A DNA stretch of 64,000 bases from assembly GCA_012934845.2 (NCBI GenBank), contig WNNJ02000342.1, positions 1 to 64,000 of the forward strand, in the 5' to 3' direction. Shown piece by piece: positions 47,217-58,919 of this stretch. The position numbers and the translations under genes are program-made. The DNA comes from Pomphorhynchus laevis. Its lineage: Eukaryota; Acanthocephala; Palaeacanthocephala; Echinorhynchida; Pomphorhynchidae. Position 1 is the first letter of the stretch, and each line of letters starts with the position of its first letter. The notes beneath the pieces are model-generated. The model was given only the letters and a program-made list of their open reading frames with translations. It was not told where the DNA came from and ran no database searches.

Positions 47217-47450
47217 AATAATAATACGAAACGCAATGTCAACTTCAAACGATATCTTTTATTACTTAATGGGGCTAACGCATTTGGCTAACAGAATTAG
47301 TTTGCTATTCATGAAATTATCTAATGTGCTAGTCAACGTGACGGAATGAGTTTACGATTCCTGTAGTGTGAAACGCAATGTCAACTTCAAATAATTCCAA
47401 ATTCTATCTTTTATTACTTAATGCGGCTAATGCATTTGGCCATCAACTTA
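47217..47450 (+). repeat. 141-142-bp satellite, block 4
   Basis: Resumes at ACGAAACGCAATGTCAACTT (47224), with further unit landmarks CTAGTCAACGTGACGG and CTAATGCATTTGGCC. It fades out near 47450. Confidence 0.85.
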
Positions 47451-48029
47451 AACAGAAAACTAGCAGCTGATAACAAGCATCATATGTTTCGTACTAATTA
47501 ATGTAGATGCTTCAAAATCGGCTGTAGAAGAAATCAATTTGAACGCAACAGAAGGATTCACTCAATGTGATCATTTTCTCTATTGCTGCATATACGTTTT
47601 CAGCGATGTCATTAATCATGAAGCTTCGAGAATAAGTTTGAAGCTCATTACATTATTGGCATGCAAACGATGCATCTATTATTGGTACTGTTGAAAAGAT
47701 AAAAAAAAGTGTGACAATGACATTATCCAACTGCAGCAATTATTGGATATACCACAAGCAGGTAGTTGAAGCAAATGATAAATCATAAGTCTACAAGAAA
47801 TCCATATTTGTATAGATATTAAATTTGTATAAGAGAGCTAAAAATTGGGTTTTCGATCAATTTAGCAGTTTCTATTTCACTATTCTAGTACGACCTATCT
47901 TCTTCTAAATTCGTCCAAATAGATAAGTTCTAATGGATATGTGTTAAGCCCGTGATGGGCGTATCTGCCAAATCTTCTTCTACTGTTATAGCCGCAATTT
48001 CAGAACTCCAGCCTAAAAAGGAATTTATT
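47451..48029. other. No gene or recognised repeat
   Basis: AT-rich DNA after the last satellite unit. No coding frame above background. Confidence 0.5.
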
Positions 48030-48450
48030 TTTATATGGTAAATACGTGCAGGCGCACGCTTACATGATCATAACAAAAGAAACAAAAATCTAAATCATGT
48101 GTCGAGAAGGTAGGAACGGAGAATGTATTTGAATGTGATAAAGGAGGGAGCGCGGCGCACGTCGAGAGTGAGCTGATTCCAGGCAAGTGGGGCTGCGAGA
48201 AGGAAGGATCGGAGACCGTAGTTGTTGGAGTAATTGGGAACGTGAAGTAAGAGGGAATGACGGGAACGAAGCGATAGAGAGAGGTAAGGCGAGTGTCGTC
48301 TACGAAAGAGAGGTTGACGAACGATAGAGAGCCGACAGCGATGAGACGAAAAGAGACGAGAAGAATGCGGAGTTGGATGCGGATGGTGGGCCAGGCGAGT
48401 TGAGCAAGATGTGTTGATGTGTGGTCGAAGCGATGGAGACGTTGGAGCAC
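48030..48450 (-). mobile_element. LINE-B copy 7, 3' fragment
   Basis: The minus strand encodes the ORF2 end (RFDHTSTHLAQLAWPTIRI, then NYSNNYGLRSFLLAAPLAWN) and the tail AAGCGTGCGCCTGCACG at 48045-48062. It is 5'-truncated and has a frame change. Confidence 0.85.
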
Positions 48451-48949
48451 TCGAACGGCAGAGTTGTAGAGACTGGAAGTTGTTTATGGAACCTAGCACT
48501 ATAATTTTTTGTACTTCATATTTCTCGAACAACTGTATTGTGATATCATTTCGTAAACTTCAAAACTAAGAAATGCCTCCTTGATCAAGACATATACCGT
48601 ACTCACTTTTAGATTAAGTGGCACAAACCATGATCGAAGAAGGTGCTCCTTTAACTTGGAGAGTATCTTCATGGCTACCATGATAAATTATGACCAATTC
48701 ATATTCCCATACAAAACGCATATAAACGATGCATTTATTGCAAGCAGTCATTGGAGCTCTTATTTCATGTTTTTCATTGCCCCATATATCACGGGTGAGC
48801 TTATCAAGGATTGATATGCTGCAACAAAGGTAGAGATACATATTACCTATTTTGGATACTTTTTCATTTTATGCTCATATTTTTAAACTTCTTGAATGGC
48901 TTGTGTTGAACCAAAGTAGCAAATATCTCGATTCGTCTAAACTCTATCC
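48451..48949. other. No gene; overlapping short frames only
   Basis: Both strands carry frames of 60-77 codons over 48499-48841 that overlap each other and show no motif. Confidence 0.45.
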
Positions 48950-50160
48950 TTATTTTTAATATGCTTTCCGATAACATCATTCTACTGAGTTGGCATGCGA
49001 CAAATTTTTCTCTGATTTACTTCTTACGCATGATAAGAAACTCTGCAGTGTCTTAATTTCCCTTGACTTTTCTACGGCGTTTTGCATTGTTAACGATTTT
49101 ATCATCCTTCGTAGCCTTCGCCACAATTACGAATTTCTTCTTCTACTGTATCCTGGTTATCCTCATACCTCTATGAACGATTTTTCATTGTATTTTTCAA
49201 AGCGTCTTTCTCTACCCTTTCCTATCTAATATGGCATACTCAAGATTATGTGTTCGAGCCAATTATTTTCAATATTCTTTTCTATATTATCTTTCGCGAT
49301 CTCTCCAGCATTACATGTAATTATAACTTCTGAATCATCCAAGATGCTGATGTTTTTCTCCTTTACTCTCATTCTTCTGCGCATCTTATCGATGATCACT
49401 CCGTTTCTTATACGAATTGCTTTCTCTCCATCTCGAAACATATTTCCTCGCTTCGTTTGTATCTTAATAAATCTTAGTCTAAAATATAATGTTTATCCAT
49501 CCTTTCCTCTTAGTCTCTCATCCTTCAATATTTCTTTATTCGACCGTTCTTTCTATTGTCGATCAAATCACTTTCTCGGGAGTTCACTTCGACGATTGTC
49601 TTCTCTCAATCCATTCGTTCACGATAAAACCCGCTCTTGCAATCTTCGCCGTCTCAGAAGCTCACTTGGTTTTAACTCCTGTCACTTTCTTATCTCCAGT
49701 CTATTGTTTCCGAATATCGACTATTAGCTGTCTTTTTTCTTTATCCTCTCTTCTTCACCTTCAGCGTATTTTGAATTTCGCCGTGCGTATCAATTTTCCT
49801 CTCCGTTTTGATCACATTTGATCTTACCTCTCTAAAATCAATTGGCTAACTATGGAAAACCGCATTCTGTACCGTATCCTTATCATTGTTTTGACTCTTT
49901 TTTCAAGCTTGCCTTATTAACATATTCCTAAACGTACATAATCCATCCTCACCTCCGTAAATCTTCGTTCATTTGACTATCTCATTCTCCATGTTTCGAC
50001 ATTTTCTCAAACTGTGGCCGCCTTCCATTTTAATAATCTCTCGTCTTCTCTGCGATAAACTGCTTCCGTTATCAGCTCAACCGCCTCCTTTCTATCCTTC
50101 AGACACAGCATCGGCTCTTTATTGTCAGTTAATAATTGATTCAATTATACTAACTCATTA
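48950..50160 (+). mobile_element. LINE-B-like copy 8, diverged and AT-shifted
   Basis: Motif A-like LCSVLISLDFSTAFCIVND (49050-49100) parallels LINE-B's LYSVLISLDLSSAFDIVDH. Later come SLNPFVHDKTRSCNLRRLRS (49610-49670) and CHFLISSLLFPNIDY (49680-49727), parallel to LKPFVRDKVRSSNLIIRDIR and CMYLLSSLLFPKIDY. Base composition is more AT-rich than other copies and frames are badly broken, so it is probably older or from a sister family. Confidence 0.65.
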
Positions 50161-50585
50161 AAACTATCACACACATCAGCCTATTGTCAATAGCATCAGC
50201 CTATTGACATTGTTCATACTTTTTGTGTTATTTTTCATTTTTTATTTGTAAAAACTTTTAATTTGTAATTTATTGATGAATAATTGATATTAATATTAAT
50301 CTAAGAAGTTATTTATTAATGCCCACTACAGCCTCTTGGCTTGGGACCGGTAGCAAGAGTTTTTAAAAATATTTAAAATATTAATCACGACTGGCGGTGA
50401 GATTTTACTTGTAGGATCGTTGACTTTGACTTTAAGGCGTTTTTATAGCATCAGGCTGCGCGTAAATGTTGATTGATTATTGTTGAATATTCAGGTATTT
50501 AATCGATTTTACGAAGAGGAATTGTTAAAAGTATTGGACAAGAGAATATATGATAGATAGATGGACATTGTAGATTACAAAATTT
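50161..50585. other. No gene or recognised repeat
   Basis: AT-rich spacer. A duplicated ATCAGCCTATTG(T/A)CA phrase lies at 50178 and 50199. No frame above background. Confidence 0.5.
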
Positions 50586-52006
50586 GCAGCGACAACATAT
50601 TAAGCTCTATTATAATATACTAATGAAAGAGGTTAATTCTTATGATTTAAATGTAAATCCAACATATCAACGTAGTGAGTTGAGTTTTGAAACAATTATT
50701 ACAAATCACTGTTCTATAATGGATGAAAAGGGTATAAAAATTGAATCAGATAATAAAACTATACCTATATTATATTAGAATCCAAAATTACATAAAAATC
50801 CAATAAAACCTAGGTTCATATGTAGTGCGTTTAAATGTACATTAAAACCACTTTCTGTCTATATGAATAAAATACTTAACGTAATTAAAGCGCACATTTA
50901 AAAAATATTGCAATGTATTCGAAATTAATACTGGTATAAAACACTATTTCAGAATTAATTCTACAAAAGAATTTTTAGAACAGATAAAAGAAATAAATTT
51001 TCAAAATATAAATACATACGATTTTAGTACGCTTTATACAAATCTAGATTTAGTAGATATTAAAGAAGCGTTAGTAAAATTAATTAATCTTATATTCGGA
51101 AAAAGATATACATATATATGTTATAATAATTATAACGCCTATCTAACAAAAATTAAACCATCAAATAAATATAAATATATGGATAAAATTGAATTAATAG
51201 AATCCTTAAATATTTTGATAAATCAAAATTATTTAAAAGTAGGGACATCTATATTTAGACAATGTAAAAGGTGTTCCAATGGGTGGTAATAGTAGCCCAA
51301 TTATAGCTGACTTGTTTTTAAGCTTAATAGAATATGAATTTGTTCATAACTGTGTAAAAACTAAATCTAAACAATATAAATATATGAAATATATGTTTCG
51401 ATACATTGATGATATATGTGTATTTAATTCTAATAATTTTTATTCAATTAGTGAACAAATTTATCCAGAAAGCCTCATTCTTAACAAAACCGATATTAAT
51501 GATAAAGAAGGTGTATATCTAGATATGAACATTAAATTAACATTAACTAAAACTACTATTAATTTATATCGTAAAGCTGACTTATTTAAATTTACACGAA
51601 ACATATTTTTCAATGAGCATTCATGCATACCATATAATATAAAATATAATACATTAAATAATGAAATTTTAGGAATTGCAACAATATGTAATAATATTGG
51701 CTTTCTTCAAAATCATTTAAATAATTTAATAGATACATATTTTAAACTAGGTTACAATAAAAATAACTTCAAGCAGAAAATAGTAAAATATATAAATCAA
51801 CACAATAATATAAAGAATAAATTAAAACTCTTAAGTGGCAAATTTTTATGGATGGATAATAAATAATATACTTTGTATTAGAATAAGATACTAGATAGTT
51901 TTATCAGAGGAAATACATCATTAGCATGTATTTGACCCCGCTGCTATGTTGGGTAGATAAGTTTGGGGCCGAAACCTGATAGCATAGCAGTTCTTCCTGA
52001 TGACCA
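50586..52006 (+). mobile_element. PLE-A copy 5
   Basis: Contiguous from the RT finger region (LYYNILMKEVNSYDLNVNPTY) through NPKLHKNPIKPRFICSAFKC, NTYDFSTLYTNLDLVD (51015-51060), GVPMGGNSSPIIADLF, MFRYIDDICVFNS (51395) and the thumb, to the 3' GC stem and the CTGATGAC block, where it stops at 52006. The last 195 codons (51279-51866) are open. The AT-rich terminal tail is missing. No endonuclease follows the RT. Confidence 0.85.
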
Positions 52007-52180
52007 TAGTGCAGAGCTTGTCGAGATAACCGTGAAGGTAGGCGCGAACGATGATAGGTCTTTTGATGGCTTGAGTTGTTGCCAAAGAGGTTGTAGTAGA
52101 GTGGCTGCTGTGATTATTTCGGGATCGACGGCATTGATCTTTTCTGTTAACTCCTGGAGGTGCTGTTGGAGGGCCGGATA
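52007..52180 (-). pseudogene. Unidentified coding-like scrap
   Basis: The minus strand can be read as LQQHLQELTEKINAVDPEII, TAATLLQPLWQQLKPSKDLS and FAPTFTVISTSSAL, about 58 codons without a stop and with sensible amphipathic composition. It abuts PLE-A copy 5 and AT-rich repeats. I do not recognise the family. It could be part of a retroelement ORF or an exon scrap. Confidence 0.3.
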
Positions 52181-52320
52181 TTAATATTAATAATATAAAT
52201 AATTAATTAATAATTGTAATATTAATATTAATAATTAAATAATAATTATAATATTAATATTATAATATAATATATAATATTAATAGAATCGAATCGAATA
52301 ATAATTATTAGTCAAGACAG
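52181..52320. repeat. AT-rich short tandem repeats
   Basis: TAATATTAATATTAATAATTAAA-like units with no gene content. Confidence 0.7.
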
Positions 52321-52339
52321 AAATCAAAGATACAATATT

Positions 52340-52985
52340 ACCAGTCTCCTAGCGATCAACAATCATTAAAATCAATACATCACATTTTCGATATTCATTA
52401 TTTTCGATATTCATTATTTTCGATATTAGCTTAAACAAGTCTTTGCTAAAGCAAATCTTTGAGGCGTTTGACAGAGCCCTATACGTAATCCGTATTTGCG
52501 CCTGAACATTTTCAGAGGTCACAATAGGTATATGTAGCGCGGATCGGGGAGCTCGCATTATATAATATAATACATTATATAATATATTTTTTTTACCACT
52601 GCATTATTATTACAAAATAGACAAATAGGGTCCATAGCCGAATAAACGCTATTATTATAAGACACTATCTTGTTTTTCGAAGACCAGGGTCTCCTCATGC
52701 AAGCTAACGCAGCACGTGCTATGGTAAAGCCAATTTGCCTCTTCAAATGGCTGAGATTGTCTGCGTAAGGCTGATGATTATGTTGAGCCTGTTTGGCGGC
52801 GATAAGCAGGATGAGTTGCATGGCCGCTTTGCTTATTCCACCGGAAGTAGAGAAAATCGTGGGGACAAAAATTCTATGTTCAATTAGAGCTACTCGTTCT
52901 TTATATTTTGAACGCTTCCGAGTTTCATTATAAGCGAGTTTGAACTTTCTTGGCTGCTTAATAAACTACTTACAATAAATAACAT
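52340..52985 (-). mobile_element. Element F, C-terminal end (separated from its main part by LINE-B)
   Basis: The minus strand reads YNETRKRSKYKERVALIEHR, IFVPTIFSTSGGISKAAMQL and RQIGFTIARAALACMRRPWS (52985-52660). This tail (E-H-x-F-x-P-x-x-F-S-T-x-G-G) is, from memory, the C-terminal end of a group of reverse transcriptase proteins common in marine invertebrate genomes that also carry TQGDPxAM, YADD and KGG..RH motifs. Those motifs occur at 57525-58915 on the same strand, so the two pieces look like one element split by LINE-B copy 9. Confidence 0.55.
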
Positions 52986-53185
52986 ACAATTAATATACAC
53001 AAAAGGTCCATCGACACTATCAGGATATCAGAGATCGAGTAATAAACAGTTGGAACAGACTCCCGTCATCTGCCGTCATCTACAATAAATAACATACAAT
53101 CTCCCGTCATCTACAATAAATAACATACAATCTAATATACATATAACGAGGAGAATAAAATCACGAATCAAACGACTATATACAA

Positions 53186-54583
53186 ATGGGTCAGAAAAAA
53201 CAAAAGTCTCAAGTTCCCAACCATGTTGCGTCCAACGCCGATGTTAGAGATGTTTCCAATGGATCTGAACAACAAGTCCTTTGCTCAAACAATGATTGTC
53301 ACACGTGGGTAAGTATTTGGACTTCAGAATCCCAGGCATCTTGCCTTGCAGACAACGAATTCTACTGTGGCTACTGTTCGGCTAAGATGATAAATACGAT
53401 GAAGAGTGAAATAGAGAGTCTCAAGACAAATATATTGAAACTATCTGGCAATGCAGCGATGTCCACACATGCCTCTTCGTATTGTAATAAGTCTCAACCT
53501 CGATGCCCAATTCTCCCGCATTCGATTGCCTCTAAGAATGCCAAATCTCCCATCTCTTCTACAGGTATTACTATACATCCTTCAATTTTGCCCAATCAAT
53601 CAGCTCAATCTTCTGATGTTGCTGTCATTGACCATTTGCAACCCAGTATTTCTTTTGTCGTATCAGATAAATCACCTTACATTTCTACCCCTCATTGCGT
53701 TTCTACGTCATCATCAGATAATCCATTATCAGATAATCTGAAGGAGCCGCAAATTGTATCGCAGCAAGATGGATTTTGTCAAGTTTATGATAAATCTACC
53801 GATACAGTGACGGAGCCGCAAATTGTTACAACTAATGTATGTTCACTCCCCGACACCCCACGTCCCGTCCTTCCTGTCTCGTTTCTCAATAACTTGCATC
53901 CATCAATCAAAATCACCTCCACCAACCTACACTATCCTTCCACTCATAACCTTTCCTCACATCGCTTGCCACCCGCTTTATTATCATTATCCTCTATGTC
54001 TCCCGTCGTCAAACCAAATCCCTCCAAATCATCAACTGTCAGCTCTTCTATCGTGATCTCACCTACTCACGTCAGTCGTCCTCCTTTACGGAAGCGCTTT
54101 GCTTCTCGCGATCGTTGCGTCATTGTTACTAATATCACGCCTTCTAACTCCTTATCTCCACAAGCAGGTCTGGACCACGATGTTTCCGCCTTCAGATCCA
54201 TCCTCTCGTCTATTGTTCCTGCGGATAAACCATCCTTTTTCAAGGACATTTCTCCAGTCGCATTCATCCGTCTAAACAAATCTTCTCAATCTAATCCTTC
54301 CCAGCCCCCTCTCCTAAAAATTGTTTTCAAGCATCGCTCTCACGCGTCTTCTGTCCTCTCTCAACGATTCAAACTCATGTCATCTTCAACCACTCGAATT
54401 TTCCCCGATCGCGCCCCTTCCGAAATCGCTCAAATCTCTTCAGCCCGCATCGAAAAACGTCGTCGCGAGGAAAACGGCGAAACTTCACTCGCCATCCGAA
54501 ACATAGACGGAAATTTTCAAATTGTCCACACCCGTCCAAAAATTCGATGGCGCTCCATCTCTCCTATGTGTCTTCTCCACTAG
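53186..54583 (+). CDS. LINE-B ORF1 protein with PHD-like finger (465 aa)
   Basis: Complete frame. Near the N-terminus LCSNNDCHTWVSIWT, CLADNEFYCGYCSAK gives a Cys/His series (C-x4-C-H-x-W ... C ... C-x2-C), like the PHD/esterase-type fingers in ORF1 of some CR1/L2 LINEs. A short coiled-coil-like stretch (MKSEIESLKTNILKL) follows, then a long Ser/Pro-rich middle. The second half has a basic patch (RPPLRKRFASRDRCVIVTN) and a folded-looking part with LLKIVFKHRSHASSVLSQRF and SARIEKRRREENGETS, found in the other copies too. It likely binds element RNA. The last 37 bases overlap ORF2 in another frame, so ORF2 may be reached by re-initiation or shift (inference). Confidence 0.8.
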   Translation: MGQKKQKSQVPNHVASNADVRDVSNGSEQQVLCSNNDCHTWVSIWTSESQASCLADNEFYCGYCSAKMINTMKSEIESLKTNILKLSGNAAMSTHASSYCNKSQPRCPILPHSIASKNAKSPISSTGITIHPSILPNQSAQSSDVAVIDHLQPSISFVVSDKSPYISTPHCVSTSSSDNPLSDNLKEPQIVSQQDGFCQVYDKSTDTVTEPQIVTTNVCSLPDTPRPVLPVSFLNNLHPSIKITSTNLHYPSTHNLSSHRLPPALLSLSSMSPVVKPNPSKSSTVSSSIVISPTHVSRPPLRKRFASRDRCVIVTNITPSNSLSPQAGLDHDVSAFRSILSSIVPADKPSFFKDISPVAFIRLNKSSQSNPSQPPLLKIVFKHRSHASSVLSQRFKLMSSSTTRIFPDRAPSEIAQISSARIEKRRREENGETSLAIRNIDGNFQIVHTRPKIRWRSISPMCLLH

Positions 54584-57443
54584 TCTCTTTCGCCACAGCA
54601 CACGGTTTCCGCCTCGGTCTCCTCAACACTAGATCTATTCTCAATAAATCCGATCTTATCCTCAACCTATTCACCAAGCAATCCATCGATCTCTTCTGCC
54701 TCACCGAATCCTGGCACTCAGATTCCGACGACCTTTCCATTCGCCGTCTGCTCTCTGCCGGTTGCTCCCTAGTCGAATCCGCCCGCCCCCTCAGCTCATG
54801 CCCTTCTAAATCCTCTAATCATGGCGGCATCGTCGCATTCGCGCGTCACCCAGCGTCTCTTCGCAAAATCAATCCCCCTTTCAGTCCTTGCTCTTTTGAA
54901 TTGCTCACTTGTCGTTATTCTAACCCGATCACTCTAGATCTCGCCATTGTATACCGTCCTGGTTCATCAGCTCCTACAGCCTTATTTTTTACCGAACTCG
55001 CTGACCTCCTTTCTCATTGTTCTTTGTCCTCAATCCCTTCACTCGTTCTAGGCGACTTCAATATCCGCCTAGACCGCCCCTCTTCCACAGATTCCATCCG
55101 CTTCATCAACATTCTATCCAACTACAATTACAAACTAATCTCCACTGCCCCACACATATACTTGGCGGGGCACTCGACATCATCGCTGTCCCCGATCATT
55201 TTGCTGCCCACACCTCACTGTCCATCTCTGATCCTGGTCTATCCGATCACTTTCTTATCACCCTTGATCTCGCTCGCAACCACACCCCTCCTCACACACC
55301 TACAATCCTACGTCGCCCTTGGAGAAATCTTGACCTTTCCCTTCTCCGCTCTGCCTTACTCAAATCGTCTCTATCATTACCCACAATAACATATTCATCT
55401 CCTCACGATCTCGCCTTTCTTTTCGACTCTGAACTCACATCCACTCTCGATATTCTCTTGCCCTTCAAGTCTCACCCACACCGTCGCTTGCACCGTGCCC
55501 CATGGTTTGACATCCAATGCCTACTCTCAAAGCGTCGACTCCGCCATGCTTTTCGAGTCTATCACCGCTCTCTCAGACGTGATTTCCGCTCGATCACTCC
55601 GTCTTTCCGTGATTCCTATCTTGCTCTTCGCCGGTCTCATCTCAACCTACTACGTACCAAATGCAACTCCTTCTGGCAGCATAAAATCATCACTTCATTC
55701 AACTCTAAGACTCTCTGGCATACTTTTAACTCAATCCTTGCTCGCTCCTCTTCGCCGTGCAACATCAATGCCAATGATTATTCGTCATTTCTCCAGACTA
55801 AAGTATCCACGCTGCTCTCTCACACCCCGGTCTCCATCCTATCCCACTCTGCCCAGTCTACTCTCATCCTTCCGGAACTCTTTCATCTTCTCCCTGTCTC
55901 ACCTACAGAAGTATCATCTGTCCTCATGTCCTTGCCCAACAAAACCTCACCTGCCGATCCCCTGCCTACCCACATATTAAAATCTATATGCTCATCGATA
56001 TCCCCATTTCTCACAACCTTGTTTAACTCGTCCATCCGCAGTCGTATCTTCCCTTCACACTGGAAATCCGCAATCGTTCGTCCCCTCCTTAAGAAACAAT
56101 CGCTCGACCCCTCCCTTCCTTCTAGCTATCGCCCCATTTCACTACTCCCTACTCTTTCTAAGCTCTTAGAACGCCTCATCTTAATACAAATCAACGCTTA
56201 TCTCTCCTCATCCAATCTGTACCCTCCTTTCCAATCCGCTTTCCGCTCTAATCACTCGACAGAAATCGCATGCATAAAAGTGTACAACGACTTACTCATT
56301 TCTCGAGACAAGGCTCTATATAGTGTTCTCATCTCCCTGGACCTCTCCTCCGCATTCGACATTGTCGACCACTCCGTCCTCCTTTCTCGCCTTCGTTATG
56401 ATTACGGCTTTTCTTCCTCCTCCGTAGCATGGTTCGCCTCATATCTATCCGACCGTTCCTTTCGCGTCTGTTCTAATTCATCATCCTCCCCTCCCATCCC
56501 TATTTTTTGCGGGGTCCCACAAGGTTCAGTCCTAGGTCCCCTGCTTTTCTCTCTTTTGCTTGGCGATCTCTCTCCATTTATCAAACCTTACTCCTTTAAC
56601 GTCATGCAATACGCCGATGACATTCTAATCTATGCTCATGCACCCGCACATCGCATACACGATATCGGCATTTCTGCCTCTAACTGTCTTTCTTCTATCT
56701 ACAAACGTCTCTCCAATCTCCATCTCGTTCTAAACGCCGAAAAGTCCAAAATAATGTGGATCCTTCCCCGTAAACCAAACATATCTCCTCCCACTGTATA
56801 TTTTGCCTCATCGATCATCCCATAGTCCACAATCTCACTTTCTTAGGCTTCCATTTTCGATGATCACCTTTCCCTTAAACCCTTCGTCCGTGACAAGGTT
56901 TGCTCATATAACGTAATTCTCCGTGACATCAGCCGTATCTGTCCCCTTATCGACTTCCGTTCTTGTATGTCTCTTCTTTCATCGCTTCTTTTCCCTAAAA
57001 TCGATTACTGCCTTAGCCTTTTCGCCAATTCTCCAAAATCCATCATCCTACCCCTACAACGAATAATCAACACCGCCGTTCGAGTGCTCTTTCGTCTCCG
57101 TCGCTTTGACCACACATCCACATATTTTGCCCAACTCTCCTGGCCCACCATCCACATCCGCATCAAACTCCGCCTTCTTCTCGTTACTTTTCGTCTCATC
57201 GCTGTCGGCTCCCCATCGTTCATCAACCTTCCTTTCTTAGACGATACTCGCCCCACCTCGCTATCGCTTCGTTCCTGTCATACCCTCTTACTCCACGTTC
57301 CTAATTACTCCAACAACTACGGTCTCCGATCCTTCCTTGTCGCCGCCTCACTCGCCTGGAATCAACTCTCTCTCGACGTCCGCCGCGCCCCCTCCTTTAT
57401 CACATTCAAACACCTCCTCCGTTCACACATTCTCGACACATGA
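54547..57443 (+). pseudogene. LINE-B ORF2: endonuclease and reverse transcriptase (frame-broken)
   Basis: The apurinic-type endonuclease occupies about 54600-55300: FRLGLLNTRSILNKSDLI, LFCLTESWHSDSDDLS, HGGIVAFAR, IVYRPGSSAP, LGDFNIRLD, and after a frame change SDPGLSDHFLITLDL (catalytic H). The RT follows at 55900-56800: LKSICSSISPFLT, RPISLLPTLSKLLERLI, LISLDLSSAFDIVDHSVL (motif A), FCGVPQGSVLGPLLFSLL (motif B), VMQYADDILIYAHAP (motif C, YADD) and NAEKSKIMWILPRK. The tail is in a third frame (56967-57443, CLSLFANSPKSIILPLQRII). Two frame changes break it. All catalytic residues are otherwise visible. Confidence 0.85.
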
Positions 57444-57524
57444 TTCACAGTTTTGTTTTTGTTGTGGTCATGTAAGCGTGCGCTGGCACGCATTTGCCAC
57501 GTTAAAATAAATCTTTTTTTTTAA

Positions 57525-58915
57525 GCGAAGGAAAATAGCGGGACTATTAATGTTCGATTGAGCAAAAGGTGAAAATATTTTTACGTCCAAGAACAGACGC
57601 TTCAAGTTCATCTTTAAAACCATAACACACAATATCTAAACGTGCATTGCATTCTCTCGCTGTGGATTCATTATCAAAGATCATCGCTTTAGGAATAACA
57701 TTCAATACTGGTTCAGTTGATATACCGTGACATATTACATTGAGTTCATATCCTATTATATCTCAGATAGCATAATGTCGAATCATGGTCAAACCTCCCT
57801 TTTTACAAGAGAAGCATGTGTTATCGAAAAAACAGTCTTACACATTGAGTATGCATGAGGTTTGGAGAACACCAGCCATCTTGAGCACTCAAGGCATCAA
57901 TAAATTCATTTCGATTTAGATGAAACTTTTCATGGGCAAGTGGTAAAGCATTGAATCATGTAGGATTGCATTGTGTGTAGTGATATCTAGTTTCGTGAGC
58001 TTTTCTTCCAATCTATCACGGCAAAAGCATTCTCTATGCTTCGAAATTTCATGTATCGTTGCCAATGTTCCAACAGAAATACACGTTTCGTAAGTTTTGC
58101 AGAGAAGTTCGGAACATTCAAATTCAAAATGACACCTTGAACATGGGTCCAGGATTCCAAGACAACCCATGCAGATTAGTGTTGTCGCGATCAATTTCCC
58201 GACTTCATCGATATTGAAACATGACAGTTCAGGTAATAAATTATCGAATAAATTTTTTAAGTGTATTCAGTTGTGATGTACTACACAAGACCATCCTGAA
58301 AATATGAATCCATTTGAATTGTAAAGATGTTGTCAGATTTGCATAAGACACATGCGGATCAATGCGTGCCACCTCGATCAAGCGGTATACGTTCAAAGAT
58401 CAAGTTGAAAACTTACTCTCGATCGCTTCATTAACGTATTGATCAGTACCAATATCCACACCAAAAATATTGGTTCCGATTGTTGTGTGATTGACATTAT
58501 GCATTCCCCGATCACTAGTTATATTCATATGTGAGAGTATTTGCGTTTTTGTAACATTTACATTATAGGTGTAATAGTTTGTCATAAACTTTGGTCAAAT
58601 CTTCGTACGCTCCAACAAAATTTGAGTCGTCAGCGTACCATCGCTGCAGTACGTTCGGAACCGCTTTACTGATTTCCTCAATAAGAGGCATCGAAGCCAT
58701 TGAAAATGCAACCATAGCGAACGGATCTCCTTGAGTGAATCCATCGCTGGGGAACAAACTGTCACCTTCAAGGTATAATTGAGCTTGTTGCATGCACATA
58801 TTACTTAGTGCCCTTGTCATTAAGGGACATACATATTCAATGTTATGCAAAGCAACTTCTCTGTTGATCGAATTAAGGTCTATAGTCAGATAGCTGTTTT
58901 GACCGCTCATAGATA
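57525..58915 (-). mobile_element. Element F, main part: atypical RT with C-terminal KGG/RH region
   Basis: From 58910 down: YLTIDLNSINREVALHNIEY, LYLEGDSLFPSDGFTQGDPF (motif B-like, G-x-T-Q-G-D-P) and NVLQRWYADDSNFVGAYEDL (motif C, YADD). After decayed sequence comes CFCRDRLEEKLTKLDITTHN (58040-57980), then FSCKKGGLTMIRHYAI near 57800 and ECNARLDIVCYGFKDE near 57640. The set GDP, YADD, C-x-K-G-G-x-x-x-x-R-H and ARLD is known to me from RT proteins of cnidarians and other invertebrates, and the last part may be a PD-(D/E)XK-type nuclease (inference). It has several breaks. The C-terminal tail is at 52340-52985. Confidence 0.6.
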
Positions 58916-58919
58916 ATTA

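Larger units (their letters stand above)
52986..57524 (+). mobile_element. LINE-B copy 9, longest copy (about 4.5 kb)
   Basis: A 5' region with three copies of TACAATAAATAACATACAAT (52970-53130), ORF1 at 53186-54583, ORF2 from 54547 to 57443, and the 3' tail (AAGCGTGCGCTGGCACGCAT, TTTGCCACGTTAAAATAAAT) ending in a T-run near 57520. ORF2 changes frame near 55150 and near 56825, so it is not intact. The LNTRSILNKSD endonuclease start and CGVPQGSVLGPLLFSLLLGD suggest the L2/CR1 group. It sits between the two pieces of element F. Confidence 0.9.
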
